DNA of 64,000 nt from Clostridium_AM sp900759715 (GCA_900759715.1 CAAEXF010000139.1:1-64000), one strand, 5' to 3'. Shown: positions 17,364 to 25,494, counted from the first letter of the stretch. The notes: generated by a model from the letters alone, not told the origin. Made by a program: numbers and translations.

Positions 17364-18360
17364 AGATATAAAAACAAAAATTCTTGTATCTACATCCGTT
17401 GATCCTTATTACAACTTATCCTTAGAAGAATACCTTCTAAACAATGTAGAAGAAGATGAGGTAATTCTTTATTTATGGCAAAATGCAAACACTGTAGTTA
17501 TAGGTAGAAATCAAAATCCATGGAAAGAATGCAAATGTAAAGAGTTAGAACTGAATAATGGGAAAATAGCTAGAAGACTTTCTGGTGGTGGTGCAGTGTA
17601 CCATGACTTGGGAAATTTAAACTTTACATTTGTGGCAAGTGAAGCTTTGTATAATCTAGAAAAACAGTTGAAGGTTATATTAAAGGCAGCTCAAAAAGAA
17701 GGGATAAATGCACAGTTTTCTGGAAGAAATGATATTGAGGTAAAGGGTAAGAAGTTTTCTGGCAATGCTTTTTATTTTACGAAAACCTCAGCATATCATC
17801 ATGGTGCTATACTTATTGATACCGATATAAGTAAATTAGGCAGCTATCTCCAGGTTTCAAAAGAGAAAATACAGTCTAAAGGTATAGATTCGGTGCAAGC
17901 TAGAGTTGTAAACTTAAAGAACTTAAATAAGGATATAACTATAGAGTCATTTAAAATGAGACTTAAAGAAAGCTTTAAAGAAATATATGGAGAAAATTCC
18001 GAAGAATATATATTAAATGAGGAGATATTTAAATTAAATGAATTATATAATAAGTATTCTTCCTGGGAATGGATTTATGGAGAATCACCCTCATTTGATA
18101 TAAGCTTTAAAAATAGATTTACTTGGGGAGAAATAGAAATTGGATTAACCCTAAAGAAGGCATATATAGAAAAGGCAGTTATATATTCTGATGCTTTAAA
18201 TAGTAGCCTTATTTTAAGATTAGGTGATGTACTAGAAGGAATAAATTTTGACGTATCAAAAATATGTGAAAGAATAAGATGCCTAAGTACTGAATTTGGC
18301 GAAGATGAAATAATAAATGATATATATAATTGGATGAAAAGTAAAGTGTTACAATTTTAA
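17353..18360 (+). CDS. lplA: Lipoate-protein ligase
   Basis: A 335-residue cytosolic enzyme that activates lipoate with ATP and attaches it to lipoyl-domain lysines. Key motifs are GRNQNPW, RRLSGGGAVYHDLGNLNFTF and NDIEVKGKKFSGNAFY, with a C-terminal accessory domain (about 250-335), so it is a full-length LplA. It begins at a TTG (17353) inside the end of lpdA, 11 bases behind a strong AGAAGGAGG (17333-17341); translation is probably coupled. Pairing with a lipoyl-bearing LpdA suggests it modifies that protein. Confidence 0.9.
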   Translation: MLTKDIKTKILVSTSVDPYYNLSLEEYLLNNVEEDEVILYLWQNANTVVIGRNQNPWKECKCKELELNNGKIARRLSGGGAVYHDLGNLNFTFVASEALYNLEKQLKVILKAAQKEGINAQFSGRNDIEVKGKKFSGNAFYFTKTSAYHHGAILIDTDISKLGSYLQVSKEKIQSKGIDSVQARVVNLKNLNKDITIESFKMRLKESFKEIYGENSEEYILNEEIFKLNELYNKYSSWEWIYGESPSFDISFKNRFTWGEIEIGLTLKKAYIEKAVIYSDALNSSLILRLGDVLEGINFDVSKICERIRCLSTEFGEDEIINDIYNWMKSKVLQF

Positions 18361-18364
18361 TAAT

Positions 18365-18485
18365 ATGGATATTCATTGAATTTAAATTACTAAATTTTTA
18401 ATTTAATCTGGTATTTATATAAATAGAAGGTATATAAATATTCAAGTTGAGTTAAAATACAGTTAATAATTCTATGAATATCCAT
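18365..18485. repeat. Intergenic inverted repeat with internal hairpin
   Basis: ATGGATATTCATTGAAT (18365-18381) and ATTCTATGAATATCCAT (18469-18485) are complementary at 16 of 17 positions. Between them TATTTATATA and TATATAAATA form a smaller hairpin. A T-run follows the right arm, so it may end the lpdA-lplA transcript, but the 87-base interior is unusual for a terminator. It could be a small palindromic element. Confidence 0.55.
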
Positions 18486-18621
18486 TTTTTATAGATATAG
18501 TTATGAATTTTTATTAAAAAAAAATTTATAAAAAGTATTGTATAAACATGAAAATGGATGTATAATAATACAAGAATTAATTTTGAAGCATCAAGTGATA
18601 GAAATTTTGGGGGGAATCAAA

Positions 18622-19455
18622 ATGTTAAAAGGAAGTTTAAAGAAACTTATAGCAGTGTCTTTAGTTGTAGGCTCAATGTTTACTTTTGCTGCTTGTGGAA
18701 GCAAGCAAAATACATCTAATAGTGGAACACAATCACAAACTATGGAGAGAATAAAGAAGAACGGAAAACTTGTTCTTGGTACAAGTGCGGACTATCCACC
18801 ATATGAATTCCATAAATCAGTAGATGGAAAAGATGAAATTGTAGGTTTTGACGTTGAGGTTGCAAAACAAATAGCAAAAGATATGGGAGTACAGCTTGAA
18901 ATAAAAGACATGAAGTTTGATGGATTGCTTGCAGCTTTAGATCAAGGAAACGTTGATATTGTTGTTGCTGGAATGACTCCAACTGAAGAAAGAAAGAAAA
19001 ACGTAGATTTCTCAAAAGTTTATTATAATGCAGTTCAAACTGTAATAGTAAAAGCTTCTGATAAAGATAAAATAAAATCAATAGATGATTTAAAAGGTAA
19101 AAGAGTAGGAGTTCAAAAAGGAGCAATACAAGAAGAAATAGCTAAGAAGCAAATGCCAAACTCTGAAGCTGTAGCTCTTGGAAAAATATCAGATTTAGTT
19201 CTAGCTCTTAAGAACAACAGAGTTGATGCAGTTATAGTAGAATTACCAGTTGCAACTTCAAATGTAAATGCTAATAAGGACTTAGTTATATCAGGTATAA
19301 AACTTCAAACTGAAGAAGCAGGTTCAGCAGTTGCAATTAAAAAGGGAAGTGCAGATGTAGTTAGCGCTATAGATAAGACACTAGACAAACTAATTCAAGA
19401 TAAGAGTATTGACAAATACGTTACTGATGCAACTAACTCAGTAGAAGTAAAATAA
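18622..19455 (+). CDS. Polar amino-acid ABC transporter, substrate-binding lipoprotein
   Basis: A 277-residue extracellular binding protein. Signal peptide with lipobox TFAAC (Cys25), then a solute-binding family 3 fold: KLVLGTSADYPPYEF, EIVGFDVEVAKQIAKDMG, FDGLLAALDQGNVDIVVAGM and TPTEERKKNVDFS. It binds a polar amino acid and passes it to the permease encoded next. An upstream in-frame ATG at 18538 would add 28 residues before the signal peptide and has no ribosome binding site; the ATG at 18622 follows GGGGGG. The specific amino acid cannot be told from sequence. A terminator separates it from the permease gene. Confidence 0.92.
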   Translation: MLKGSLKKLIAVSLVVGSMFTFAACGSKQNTSNSGTQSQTMERIKKNGKLVLGTSADYPPYEFHKSVDGKDEIVGFDVEVAKQIAKDMGVQLEIKDMKFDGLLAALDQGNVDIVVAGMTPTEERKKNVDFSKVYYNAVQTVIVKASDKDKIKSIDDLKGKRVGVQKGAIQEEIAKKQMPNSEAVALGKISDLVLALKNNRVDAVIVELPVATSNVNANKDLVISGIKLQTEEAGSAVAIKKGSADVVSAIDKTLDKLIQDKSIDKYVTDATNSVEVK

Positions 19456-19480
19456 ATTAAGACCTTTAAGTTCAGCAATA

Positions 19481-19517
19481 ATTGTTAGGTAGCTGTAGTT
19501 ACCTAACAATTTATTTT
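19481..19517 (+). terminator. Intra-operon terminator/attenuator
   Basis: ATTGTTAGGTA pairs perfectly with TACCTAACAAT, then TTATTTT. It lies between the binding-protein gene and its permease gene. Partial termination here would give more binding protein than membrane components. Confidence 0.75.
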
Positions 19518-19607
19518 CTGAGCACATTATTTTTTATAGCTTTAATTTAAGGCAGAAAAATATTTAATTTAATATTTAATTTAATATAAGACGGGGAGGA
19601 CGTAGTA

Positions 19608-20258
19608 TTGGATTTCAGTTTTTTATCTAATTATTACATGTTTTTTGTTAATGGAGCTAAGTTTACAATCTTCCTAGCATTCTTTACAGTTTTAATTGGT
19701 GTAATGCTTGGAGTTATTTTAGCTCTGATGAAGTTATCGAATAAAAAGATTTTAAATTTAATAGCAGCTGCTTATATAGAATTTATAAGAGGAACTCCGG
19801 TACTTGTACAATTATATATTGTATTCTATGGTCTTCCGCACTTAGGAATTAGTCTTCCAGACTTTGTTGCTGGTATAATAGCACTATCAGTTAATAGTTC
19901 TGCATATGTAGCAGAAATAATACGTGCGGGTATACAGGCCGTAGATAAAGGACAAATGGAAGCTGCAAGGTCATTAGGTATGCCTCCAGCAATGGCTATG
20001 AGATATATAATAATACCTCAAGCTATTAAAAATATATTGCCTGCATTGGGTAATGAATTTATAGTTGTTATAAAAGAATCTTCTATAGCATCTATAATAG
20101 GTATACATGAGCTTATGTATAATGCTGATACTGTAAGAGGTAACATATTCCAACCTTTCGAACCTTTAATTGTAGCAGCGATAATGTACTTCTTAATGAC
20201 ATTTACACTTTCAAAAATTATAGGTACCTTTGAAAGGAGAATGAAGACAAGTGATTAA
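19608..20258 (+). CDS. Polar amino-acid ABC transporter, permease
   Basis: A 216-residue membrane protein of the His/Glu/Gln/Arg permease family with about five helices. The EAA loop is visible as EAARSLGMPPAMAMRYIIIPQA, the contact site for the ATPase (segments EAARSLGMPPAM and IIIPQAIKN), and EFIRGTPVLVQLYIVFYGLP is the typical N-terminal block. It starts at TTG 19608 behind GGGGAGGA (19593-19600), an excellent site that decides the start. The ATPase gene overlaps its end by eight bases. Confidence 0.92.
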   Translation: MDFSFLSNYYMFFVNGAKFTIFLAFFTVLIGVMLGVILALMKLSNKKILNLIAAAYIEFIRGTPVLVQLYIVFYGLPHLGISLPDFVAGIIALSVNSSAYVAEIIRAGIQAVDKGQMEAARSLGMPPAMAMRYIIIPQAIKNILPALGNEFIVVIKESSIASIIGIHELMYNADTVRGNIFQPFEPLIVAAIMYFLMTFTLSKIIGTFERRMKTSD

Positions 20259-20973
20259 AGTAAATGGTTTGCATAAAAAATTTGATAAGTTACATGTTCT
20301 TAAAGGAATAGATATAGAAATAAAACAAGGTGAAGTTGTTGTTGTTATAGGACCAAGTGGCTCCGGTAAAAGTACCTTTTTAAGATGTCTTAATTTACTG
20401 GAAGAACCTACTGAAGGTGAAATTGTTTTTGAAGGTATATCTATAACGGACAAAGGTACAGATATAAATAAACTAAGACAAAAGATGGGAATGGTGTTTC
20501 AGCAATTTAACTTATTCCCACATCTAAGCGTTTTAGAAAATATAACTATATCACCTAAAAAGTTGAAAGGCATGTCTGATGAAGAAGCTAAGAAAGTTGC
20601 CTTTGATTTGTTAAAGAGAATAGGGCTTGACGATAAAGCAAATAGCTACCCAGGACAGTTATCTGGTGGACAAAAGCAGAGAATAGCTATAGCAAGAGCA
20701 CTTGCTATGTCACCAGATGTTATGTTATTTGACGAGCCAACTTCAGCTCTTGATCCAGAAATGGTAGGAGAAGTTCTAGATGTTATGAAAGAGCTTGCAG
20801 CAGAAGGTATGACAATGGTTGTTGTTACGCATGAGATGGGCTTTGCAAAAGAAGTTGGAGATAGAGTTATATTTATGGACCAAGGAAATATAATTGAAGA
20901 AAATGTACCAGAAGAATTATTCGGAAATCCACAACACCCAAGAACTAAAGATTTCTTAGGAAAAGTATTATAG
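20251..20973 (+). CDS. glnQ: Polar amino-acid ABC transporter, ATP-binding protein
   Basis: A 240-residue ABC ATPase. Walker A GPSGSGKST, Q-loop MVFQQFNLFPH, signature LSGGQKQRIAIARA, Walker B VMLFDEPTSALDPE and the switch His in VVTHEMGF are all intact. It energises uptake by the permease and lipoprotein encoded before it. It starts at GTG 20251, inside the end of the permease gene, behind GAAAGGAGA. The symbol is given by similarity to GlnQ-type ATPases and is not proof of glutamine specificity. Confidence 0.92.
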   Translation: MIKVNGLHKKFDKLHVLKGIDIEIKQGEVVVVIGPSGSGKSTFLRCLNLLEEPTEGEIVFEGISITDKGTDINKLRQKMGMVFQQFNLFPHLSVLENITISPKKLKGMSDEEAKKVAFDLLKRIGLDDKANSYPGQLSGGQKQRIAIARALAMSPDVMLFDEPTSALDPEMVGEVLDVMKELAAEGMTMVVVTHEMGFAKEVGDRVIFMDQGNIIEENVPEELFGNPQHPRTKDFLGKVL

Positions 20974-20984
20974 AACAGAGTACA

Positions 20985-21155
20985 GAGGACAACTGACAGA
21001 GGACAGTGAAGGTGAGTTTTCTTCCTTACGTCGGAAAACTAATTGTATTTTGACCTGGTTTCGCTAATGCGAAACATCGGTTTATAGTATAATTAAGATT
21101 TTTCGAAGTGTAAGGTAGAAAAATCCTCCATCACTGTCCTTTGTCAATTGTCCTC
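20985..21155. repeat. Family B palindromic repeat, full copy
   Basis: A 171-bp imperfect palindrome. GAGGACAACTGACAGAGGAC at the left end and the complement of GAGGACAATTGACAAAGGAC at the right end form the terminal stem, continued by CAGTGA and further pairs. The middle holds the hairpin TTTCGC-TAAT-GCGAAA (21059-21074). Its left half recurs at 3546-3594. It is non-coding and lies between the ABC operon and a DUF3892 gene. Confidence 0.8.
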
Positions 21156-21219
21156 TAAGGTGAATAAAACTGTATATATTACAGATTTATTCAAATACTA
21201 TCACTAAGAGGTGATAATC

Positions 21220-21450
21220 ATGGAAGAAAAATCAAAAGTAATAAAAGTTAGAAAAAATAATGATGGAGACATAACAGATGTAATGCTAGAAAACGGAAAT
21301 GTATATTCTATAGATGAAGCAGTAATGATGGCAAAAGATAATTTGATCCAAGGAGTAAACGTTGGCACAGCTAGAAATGGAAGACATTATTTAAGAGGCA
21401 ATCCTAATGATAAAGATAATGATAATTTAGACAATATGCCAAGTTTTTAG
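21220..21450 (+). CDS. DUF3892 domain protein
   Basis: A 76-residue protein matching the small DUF3892 family: a beta-rich start with KVRKNNDGDITDVMLENG, then IDEAVMMAKDNLIQGVNVG and GRHYLRGNPN. No signal peptide or membrane segment. Function unknown. A GTG at 21211 is in frame but belongs to the ribosome binding site AAGAGGTGAT, so the ATG at 21220 is used. Only DUF membership and position beside spore genes can be stated. Confidence 0.75.
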   Translation: MEEKSKVIKVRKNNDGDITDVMLENGNVYSIDEAVMMAKDNLIQGVNVGTARNGRHYLRGNPNDKDNDNLDNMPSF

Positions 21451-21479
21451 AAAATAATACGAACACCTCAAAATAAACA

Positions 21480-21513
21480 AAGTAAGATTAGCAAAAGCTA
21501 ATCTTACTTTATA
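21480..21513. terminator. Bidirectional terminator between the DUF3892 gene and gerQ
   Basis: A perfect 13-bp stem AAGTAAGATTAGC-AAAA-GCTAATCTTACTT between convergent genes, followed by TATATTATT. Confidence 0.85.
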
Positions 21514-21536
21514 TTATTAATCTGATGAGCATAATT

Positions 21537-22061
21537 TTAAGGTGTCCTTGGGGTTCCAACAGGAGCTGATGGGAATATATCTACAAATCTAATTGAATAT
21601 ATATCTCCCAGTACGTCAGTACCAGTATACTCGTCTCTTATAATTATATAACTTATACCCACATTTTCTAAAGTTCCAACACGGTCTTGTAAGGTACCTG
21701 TTCCAAGTAAGAAGGTCACTCTTACCCTTTTACCTATCTGAGTTCTTAAGTAACCTTGAGTATAGTTAGTGTCTAATACCACAGGTGCACCGGGTGCTGT
21801 TACAAAAGGAGAAGGTGTTACCCCAACAGTGCCAGGTGCACCTATTCCTGAAGGTGTAGGACCTGGTGTGGCTCCTGGTGTAGGTGCGCCAGCGCTAGTG
21901 CCTCCAGGGATTAATTCAACGTTCTCCATTTCAGTATCTTGCATAGGACCTTGCATAGGACCTCCTTGGAACATTCCGCCTGGGAACATAGATGGACTAG
22001 GCATTGGCGGCATGGTTCTATATCCTGAGTTCATATGATTTAAGTAACAGTTTGGAAACAT
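21537..22061 (-). CDS. gerQ: Spore coat protein GerQ
   Basis: A 174-residue coat protein. The first third is rich in Met, Pro and Gly (MPPMPSPSMFPGG), the middle is a Gly/Pro/Thr/Ala low-complexity linker, and the C-terminal 75 residues are the GerQ domain: TNYTQGYLRTQIGKRVRVTF and then SYIIIRDEYTGTDVLGDIYS. In Bacillus GerQ is cross-linked in the coat and is needed to localise the hydrolase CwlJ. cwlJ is immediately upstream on the same strand, 31 bases away, as in Bacillus. RBS GGAGG. Likely expressed in the mother cell. Confidence 0.9.
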   Translation of the reverse strand: MFPNCYLNHMNSGYRTMPPMPSPSMFPGGMFQGGPMQGPMQDTEMENVELIPGGTSAGAPTPGATPGPTPSGIGAPGTVGVTPSPFVTAPGAPVVLDTNYTQGYLRTQIGKRVRVTFLLGTGTLQDRVGTLENVGISYIIIRDEYTGTDVLGDIYSIRFVDIFPSAPVGTPRTP

Positions 22062-22092
22062 AAGTGTACCTCCAAAAAATATTTATGAATTA

Positions 22093-22527
22093 TTAGGTTT
22101 CAAAATAAAGTGCCGTAGGATTATAGAAGCAGTGTTTTACTATTGCTACCTGGAAACTGCCACTACCATTATATGGGAATGTGTAAGGACATGGTCCGAA
22201 AGGATTAAAGTACCATAACGAAGCGCCAACAGTAAATAGCTTTTGGCCAGAAAGGGCCCAATCGGCTATATCGTAATGTATCTGCTCTGGTGGGTTAGCC
22301 CAAATAGTTTGAGGATTAGCTACTCCACCAAGCACTGGACGAACACAGTCAAACTGTCCTTCTTGATAGATTACTCTTCTTAAGCTACCTTGACCTATCC
22401 TTTGATATTCACCAGATGAGACGTTCACTCTATTCATAACAACACTGGCAACTGCTTTCATGCCGTTCTCGCCTTCACCACCAGCCTCACACTTAACAAT
22501 TCTGGCCAGAAGTTCTCTGTCATCCAT
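22093..22527 (-). CDS. cwlJ: Spore cortex-lytic cell wall hydrolase CwlJ/SleB family
   Basis: A 144-residue hydrolase of the SleB/CwlJ family, which degrades cortex peptidoglycan during germination. Recognisable are LARIVKCEAGGEGENGMKAVASVVMNRV (blocks CEAGGEGENGMKAV and VVMNRV, with the catalytic Glu), QFDCVRP and GASLWYFNPFGPCP near the end. It has no signal peptide or binding domain, as expected for CwlJ rather than SleB. A GTG nine bases upstream is part of GAGGTGA, so ATG at 22527 is the start. It forms an operon with gerQ. Confidence 0.92.
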   Translation of the reverse strand: MDDRELLARIVKCEAGGEGENGMKAVASVVMNRVNVSSGEYQRIGQGSLRRVIYQEGQFDCVRPVLGGVANPQTIWANPPEQIHYDIADWALSGQKLFTVGASLWYFNPFGPCPYTFPYNGSGSFQVAIVKHCFYNPTALYFET

Positions 22528-22921
22528 ATAATTCACCTCAATAATTAGTTACAATATCATTTTATTTATTAAAAGTCTAAAAGGTTCTGGTTATTTACGC
22601 TTTTGTATAAAAATAAAATTTCTTAACGGAGTACATAATAGCCTTCAATGGACACCTAAATGGTATAATAACCATATTCGCAACCTGCTAAAGTAACAGT
22701 ACTTTGTCCTTAAGATTAATCAATCCCATTAACTATAATATGATAGAGGTATATAAAAGGTTACACATTAATTCGAGGTTTTGTAGGATCACATTCAGGT
22801 GATTTTACCTCCAAAAAAAGTTTCTACATTATATAATATTAAGTTACTATAAAATTGTTACAAAAAAATGAAGCTTTTGCATATTTATACTCTTATATGC
22901 AAAAGCTTCATTTTTAGATGT
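22528..22921. other. Intergenic region upstream of cwlJ
   Basis: About 390 bases that should hold the minus-strand promoter for cwlJ-gerQ. No confident sporulation sigma site was identified by eye. The distal end holds the terminator at 22862-22915 of the coat genes. No reading frame is convincing. Confidence 0.5.
22862..22915 (-). terminator. Terminator of the CotF-like operon
   Basis: A long stem AAAAATGAAGCTTTTGCATAT with its perfect complement, around TTATACTCTT, gives a T-run on the minus strand just after the CotF-like gene. Confidence 0.85.
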
Positions 22922-23182
22922 TTATTTCAATTCATTCATCATCTGAGTTGCTTGATTCTTTAGCAGCGTAACTTCATTATCCTGGGCATCCTTTGTTGTA
23001 TACCATCCCTTTTGTTTCATAGCATCAAATACCTTAAATTGAATATCTTGAACACCATTAAAGTTGTTAACTAGCACATTTCTAAGATTTTGACAGGAAG
23101 TCTCAGTAATTCCTGTGCTGTAGGCTGATATCACTTGTTTTTCACTAGCTAGTAAATCGGTCATTAATTCTTTTTCATTCAT
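22922..23182 (-). CDS. CotF-like spore coat protein
   Basis: An 86-residue, mostly helical protein of the coat-F domain type: MNEKELMTDLLASEKQV, then an ETSCQNLRNVL block and FDAMKQKGWY at the end of a helix, all typical for this family in clostridia. It has no membrane segment. It is expected in the spore coat and probably expressed during sporulation. It lies 25 bases after another small helical protein gene on the same strand and ends at a strong terminator. Confidence 0.8.
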   Translation of the reverse strand: MNEKELMTDLLASEKQVISAYSTGITETSCQNLRNVLVNNFNGVQDIQFKVFDAMKQKGWYTTKDAQDNEVTLLKNQATQMMNELK

Positions 23183-23207
23183 AATAAATACCTCCCTATA
23201 TATTCAA

Positions 23208-23414
23208 TTATTGATGAGAATCAAGATATGTTTTTAATGAGTTAAAATTTTGCTTGTGAAGCTGGCTGGCCTGATTACATAAGTTTTTTAACTGAGTATC
23301 GCTGCACATAGATGAATACTCATTAAATTTCTTATTCATAAGTGATTCGTAATTTAATTGATCTTCAACTACTTTTAAATTATTAGCTTCTATTTGTTTG
23401 TTTTGAGCTGCCAT
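23208..23414 (-). CDS. Small helical protein paired with the CotF-like protein
   Basis: A 68-residue protein beginning MAAQNKQIEANNLKVVEDQL, rich in Asn, Gln and Leu, with two Cys (SSMCSDTQLKNLC). The frame stays open further upstream, but AAGGAGG directly before this ATG sets the start. It shares helical character with the coat-F protein encoded next, so it may be a second short coat component; no catalytic motif is visible. Function is inferred only from this pairing. Confidence 0.65.
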   Translation of the reverse strand: MAAQNKQIEANNLKVVEDQLNYESLMNKKFNEYSSMCSDTQLKNLCNQASQLHKQNFNSLKTYLDSHQ

Positions 23415-23511
23415 AAAGATAGCCTCCTTCTTGTTTGAATTTATTACAAGGTTATTATTCTCATTGAAACTCAGAAATATTAGCTTAATTTTCATATAGA
23501 GGTCAAAGGCC

Positions 23512-23801
23512 GAAAATTGACTTACACCCCGGGCTGTGTTTCCAAGCTTCAGTCCGTTAAAAACTTTTAGTCAGTCTAAAGCTTGTGTTTTAGACGACCT
23601 AAGAACTTAGATAAACTCGCTACGCTCAGTCGGACCAACTTATCAATTAGCATTGATAAGTCGCTCGTGAAAAGCCATTTAGGCTTTTCACCAATATCTA
23701 AGATTCTAAGGTTGTCTTAAAACACTTCACTAAGACTGACACAAAGTTTTTAAATCTACCTTCAGCTTTGGAAACACATCCCTTTGTGTAAGTCAATTTT
23801 C
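23512..23801 (+). repeat. Large palindromic repeat, family A, copy 3 (with loop insertion)
   Basis: A 290-bp copy. Its outer 16 bases (GAAAATTGACTTACAC) have a perfect complement at the right end. From GTTTCCAAGCTTCAGTCC to the loop it is practically identical to copy 2. The loop is longer by about 60 bases and holds two extra perfect hairpins: ACTTATCAA-TTAGCA-TTGATAAGT and GTGAAAAGCC-ATTTA-GGCTTTTCAC. It is non-coding and lies between the coat genes and degV. Confidence 0.9.
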
Positions 23802-24171
23802 TAGTTTGAAACTCTATATAGAGATAAATATGTAAATTTCATAATATGCTTTAGCATACTAAGGTCGCAAATAAGATGTGTATACATATTATAAAGTGAA
23901 ACTTGAACCAAGTGGGGGTTAATGAGGAGTTAAGCAGAAATTCTAATGAAAAGGTGGTTAGGGAAGAGATGGCATTAACGATTTTGATTACATTTTATTT
24001 TTCTCTTCTTCTATAAAAATTATCAATGTAAATTATAGATAAATAAAAAATGGAAATGTATGTAAAAGTATAATAAAATGTACATATGGACAAATATATA
24101 TAATATGGATATAATGCTAAATTATATTAAGGTTTATTTTACTAAAAGTAATTTTGCTGGGAGGGATTTAA
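23802..24171. other. Intergenic region before degV
   Basis: About 370 AT-rich bases after the palindrome. A small hairpin TATGC-TTTA-GCATA lies near 23846-23860. A purine-rich stretch follows around 23930-23980 without a usable reading frame. The degV promoter must lie here, but no clear -35/-10 pair was found. Confidence 0.4.
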
Positions 24172-25041
24172 ATGGATACAGTAATATTAATCGATTCCTG
24201 TAGTGATTTACCACTTAAATATATAGAGGAAAATAATATTCCTTACCTGCCTTTTACTTATGAACTTAAAGGCGTTGAGCATAAGGATGATTTTTGGAAA
24301 ACTGCAAGTTATAAAGGATTTTTTGATGCATTAAGAGCTGGAGAGATGTCTACTACATCGCAGGTGAATTTTAGATTATATTATGATGAATTTAAAAAGT
24401 ATGTGGAACAAGGAAAATCAGTTATATATATAGGATTTTCTTCAGCATTAAGCGGCTCCACAAGTAGTGCGCAGCTAGCAAGAGAACAAATAATAGAAGA
24501 ATATAAAAATGCTGATATAACAGTAATAGATAGTAAAAGTGCATCTTTAGGATTAGGACTTTTGATTTACTACGCTTATGACATGCTTAAAAAAGGAGCC
24601 TCAAAAGATGAAATTATAAATTGGATAGAGCAAAATAAACTAAAGGTAAATCATTGGTTTACGCCAGAAGATCTAAATCATCTAAAAAGAGGGGGAAGAA
24701 TATCCGGTACTGCAGCTATGGTTGGAACCTTGCTTCATATAAAGCCAATATTATTTGTAGATAACCAGGGAAGACTTATTCCAGTTGAAAAAGTAAAGGG
24801 AAGAAAGAAAGCTTTAAAGACTCTTGTGGAAAAATTAAGCAAGAAAATAGTTAATTCAGAAGAACAGGTAATAGCTATAAGTCATGGAGATTGTATTGAG
24901 GATGCTGAGTATGTAAGAGATTTAATTCTTGAACAATACAAGGTTAAAGATGTAATTATAAACAACATTGGTCCTGTGGTAGGTTCTCACACTGGAGCTG
25001 GTCTAGTTGCGCTATTTTTTATGGGAGATTGTAGGGAATAA
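24172..25041 (+). CDS. DegV family fatty-acid-binding protein
   Basis: A 289-residue two-domain cytosolic protein of the DegV family, which binds a fatty acid and, as FakB, presents it to fatty acid kinase. Family blocks: VILIDSCSDLPLKYIEENNI, MSTTSQVNFRLYYDEF, IGFSSALSGSTSSAQLA, LNHLKRGGRISGTAAMVGTL and GPVVGSHTGAGLVALFF at the C-terminus. RBS GGGAGGG. It is monocistronic, with no fakA kinase nearby. Binding of a fatty acid is family knowledge; which one is unknown. Confidence 0.9.
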   Translation: MDTVILIDSCSDLPLKYIEENNIPYLPFTYELKGVEHKDDFWKTASYKGFFDALRAGEMSTTSQVNFRLYYDEFKKYVEQGKSVIYIGFSSALSGSTSSAQLAREQIIEEYKNADITVIDSKSASLGLGLLIYYAYDMLKKGASKDEIINWIEQNKLKVNHWFTPEDLNHLKRGGRISGTAAMVGTLLHIKPILFVDNQGRLIPVEKVKGRKKALKTLVEKLSKKIVNSEEQVIAISHGDCIEDAEYVRDLILEQYKVKDVIINNIGPVVGSHTGAGLVALFFMGDCRE

Positions 25042-25494
25042 AGTTTAGTTTGAGTTGGGTATCTACACTTAAGGATTATAGAGATTCGGTAGATCTTCTC
25101 ATTCTAGAAATAGAAAAAATAATTGAATAAAACTTAGTATAAAAAAATTTTTTGATTTTTGAAGCGAAAAAGAATGTTTAATCGTCTATATTTATGAAGA
25201 CTTGAAAGTTAAATATAGGACACTTAAACATGAATATGAAAAATATATTAATATTGGAGTTAATGACTCTGAGTTTATATGATGAAATAATTTGTATTTT
25301 AAGGATCCAGTATCATTGTAAGCATATATAAACTTTTTTGTTAAAACTACGAAACTAAATATAGGTATATAAATAAATTTTGGATTAGTTTTATAGCAAA
25401 ACACCGATATATGGTGTATAATATGAAGAAAATACTACAAAGTGAAAAATTTTCATTAAATTGTAAGTATATTTAAGAATGGGAGGTAAACTTA
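25042..25494. other. Intergenic region before the first CWB2 gene
   Basis: About 450 AT-rich bases. A hairpin ACACC-GATATAT-GGTGT (25401-25417) touches a perfect TATAAT at 25417-25422, probably the -10 for the CWB2 gene. A minus-strand open frame of 70 codons (25192-25404) has low-complexity hydrophobic content and no ribosome binding site, and is not called. Confidence 0.4.

Noticed and set aside
25192..25404. Minus-strand open frame of 70 codons before the first CWB2 gene
   Set aside because: Low-complexity hydrophobic reading typical of AT-rich non-coding DNA, no ribosome binding site, and it covers the likely promoter region of the CWB2 gene.
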